Source: Megaleporinus macrocephalus
Lineage: Eukaryota > Chordata > Actinopteri > Characiformes > Anostomidae
DNA length: 64,000 nt
Direction: 5' to 3'
Assembly (NCBI GenBank): GCA_021613375.1
Contig: CM038706.1
Coordinates: 20,262,866-20,326,865 of the forward strand
This document shows, in pieces, positions 60,892 to 64,000 of this stretch. A program made the translations under genes and the position numbers. The number at the start of each line of letters is the position of its first letter. The stretch's first letter is position 1. The notes under the pieces were generated by a model. That model saw nothing but the letters and a program-made list of their open reading frames with translations, did not search any database and was not told where the DNA came from.

Positions 60892-63718
60892 GTAAGAGAA
60901 CGTGGCCAGGGTGTTGTTGAGGGTTCTGCATCTGTGTTAGGGTTGCACAGTAGTTGCACTGGGATTATTACACTGCTGTATGCTGCAATGTTCACTAAAA
61001 TACACATTGGTCATGTGACTACATTATTTTGATCCTGTTATGGATTACTAGAAGACCTACAGAACTGGAATGTGGAACAGTGATTGGTCAGGATGCACAC
61101 GTTTTAAAATAACGAGCACTGTGATTGGTTAGAGGGCTTATTTGCATTAGCGCATCAATGCAATTGCAAAATAATCAATGATTAGTTAGAATTCTGCCAA
61201 AACCGCTGAATAAACATATTTATAAATATATTTGTTGCCATATTGTGTTTTTATATTGTTTGATTTTGTCGTTTTGTAGGTTTTTTAGTTTCTCCCACTC
61301 CAATAACCAGTAAAGTTTTGGGGAATTTTTAAAAGGCTGTTAAAGGGTGGACGAAGTTTGCAAGGTAAAAGTGAAAAATGCTACCTGAATTTGCTTACTT
61401 AAGAGCTTAAGAAGTGCTTACTTAAGTATCAAAAGTAAGTGAGTCAGTAAGTAATTTTCACTATTGTTTAAAAGTATTTTGATGATCTGTTAAGGTGACC
61501 TGTTCTATGACCCTTACTTCTTTTACCTGAGTACAGTAGTATAGTAGTATTGTCCAGGTAAAGGGGAATTCTACGGGCTTCAACATTTATGCATAATTAA
61601 ATGGTTAGGAAGCAGCAGAGGCCATTCAGAAGGATTTGGTGTGAGATACACAGTTGTAGAGTAATGTCCAGAGTTTGAATTGTCCACAACAGGGGTGATG
61701 GGAATGAGATGTAAATAGAATTTAATGTTTCTAAAAGCTACCTTTTACAGGAATGTATTTCTCGTAATTAAATTGTTGCTGATATGCTGCCTGATGTGTT
61801 AGACACTTTTTTTTGTTTATTTTTGTCTTATTTGTTTTTTATTATTATTCATTCTCTGTGGTGAGGTACATGCCGGGTGTTGTATGGCTTAATAGTCTCC
61901 AAAATAAAAACATGTTTTTAGATTTACTGCTATTTTACCATTAAAAACATTAAACATAACAACTCAAGGTTTACTGGTGGTTTTGGTTGGTGAATACAAT
62001 TGATATATAAATTTGTGTAGACATTGTGACGCCTGGTTACCATCACTGTTACTGTACAGACAATCCAAGTCACTCTTTGAAGTTTCCCTTCAACTGATCA
62101 TTTTACACCAGACCACTGTGAAAGACAAAGTTTGAATTATGTGGAACATGTTTAAAAAAGTTATTTTTTATTGATTTTTATTGCTCATTTTTAAAACTTT
62201 CTAAACTCAAAGCTTCTCTAAGTCAGATATCTGTAGTATGTTGCTGTAAATCTTCCCCAGCCCAGTGTGTGAATGTCTGAACAGTGTGTGTGTGATGTGA
62301 TGTGGGGAGTGTTGAAATGAATCTGATCATAGAGCTGTGTGGGTGTGCGTGTGTGTGCGAGAGTGTTTGTAATGCAGGGCTGTGAGAGCAGAGCTAGATT
62401 GATGTTATGTAAGCAGCCTGGTGAAGCAGGTGTTGCATTGTTCTTTAATCTGGTCTCTGATGCGCTCACTTTGGCACCTATCTCACACACGCGCGCACAC
62501 TTCCTCACACTCACTTTATAACTCTTATTGACAATATTAGACTTTGCGAGTCTCTCCTGTTTCTTTTGATGTTTGTTTCTCTGAAGTAGTAAGTACTGCT
62601 CTAGTAACCACTCTCACTGCTTTGAACTCAGGGTAGAGGGTTTCACTTCAAATGAAAGTAATATTTCACGTTCAGGACGTGCTTTCTCTAAGCCTTAGAA
62701 GTCCAGAGTTATAGTTGCTTTGCTCTGCTATTTCAATGTAAATACACAACTTTGTGATTAATAATATGGAATTATGTTCACATTGCATTTACTTTCTGTA
62801 ACAGACACTGTAAGCCTGTATGGATGTTTTTCTGATTGTTTCCATGTTTTTTTATGATAGTTTCCATGTTTTTCTGTTTGTTTTGATCTCAGCTGATCAC
62901 AAACACCTGTCATAAAAGTAAAGATGATGTTTAAAGACTGAATAAACAAGTTTGCACACACAACAGTGACTTGTCATCAAATGCTAGTCATAATAATTTA
63001 GACTACACACAAATGTTTATCTCCTCGTCTTCGTCCTCAAAAACACGAAACTCACATGATTGTAGGTTTTCTATTTTTTTAAATACTGTAAGTACTGAAG
63101 GTTTATGCTTATGTTTCAAAGTTGTTTCTAAGACAGTTATAAACATTCCGATTCATGTCTATGTGAATGCATTTGTCCAAGTGTCCAAAACCAAATAATA
63201 ATTATAATTATAATTATAATAAAACAAGGGGAAGCATTGGAATTGCTTGGTAGAAGGCCAACATTTTCATACTATCTATTGTGAACAACAGTAAAATAAA
63301 AATAAAATATAAACCGTTCTATGAATGTGTTCAAACCTTTTATTATATTTTTGTTTATTTATTTGTTATTTATTTATTTTTTAATACTCTGTAATACATG
63401 TGAACTTATTTTGCACTTCAAATGTCTTTCAGATCTTTAAAACTGCATATTCAGTTGAATGTGTTTTAAAGGGTTTAGACAGGTTTTGTACAGGAAGAGT
63501 TATTTTGCATTTTGAAAGCTAAACCATCAGCTGCGAGACTGTGATATGGGTCTTTAACAGTTGGTGCTCAGACTGTGTGAATGTGTTCCCCTATGGTTGA
63601 TGTACAGATTACACACAGGCATGGGAGGACCATCAAAATAAAATGTTTCTCCTTTCCCTGCTATGTTTATTGATGGTTCTGATGTCCCCCCCATGGAAGT
63701 GTATGGCTTAGCTTATAA

Positions 63719-64000
<282 letters not shown>

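Overview
The window is non-coding-rich, AT-rich vertebrate genomic DNA. It looks like a ray-finned (teleost) fish, probably an ostariophysan: it carries tRNA-derived SINEs of the DANA/Mermaid type with ATGG-type tails, LINE 3' tails ending in repeats of TTCTGA, a non-autonomous hAT element, and long TA, GT and GATA-type microsatellites. There are no operons, Shine-Dalgarno sites or phage/plasmid features. Species and order are inferred from repeat types only.

The one gene I can name is the large-conductance calcium- and voltage-activated potassium channel (BK, Slo1, kcnma1), on the + strand. Four consecutive small coding exons are present: S1 (32288-32349), S1-S2 linker plus S2 (48442-48535), S3 (49402-49513) and S4 (63744-63819). 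Splice sites are canonical and phases match: 2, 0, 1, 2. The predicted peptide follows the vertebrate BK voltage-sensor domain almost residue for residue and keeps the five voltage-sensing charges (D153, R167, D186, R210, R213 in human numbering) plus R207. The first exon (S0) lies upstream of the window; the pore and the calcium-sensing RCK domains lie downstream.

Layout: 1-32287 is the 3' part of a very long first intron, with a 45-bp minisatellite (5.0-6.6 kb), several interspersed repeats, microsatellites and an old 0.7-kb tandem duplication (29.6-31.0 kb). 32350-48441 is the S1-S2 intron, with RFX-type X-boxes close to the S1 exon, a 407-bp foldback element, a 5'-truncated LINE, SINEs and a hAT element with an intact 8-bp target duplication. 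48536-49401 is a short intron holding one SINE. 49514-63743 is the S3-S4 intron, containing a 43-bp minisatellite with higher-order structure, bracketed by a perfect 69-bp inverted repeat.

The most interesting signal is at 60693-60891: an island of GC-rich, codon-biased sequence with an ATG, 66 codons and a good splice donor in exactly the phase of the S4 exon. It reads as an alternative first exon that would make a BK polypeptide starting just before S4 and lacking S0-S3. This is inferred from sequence only.
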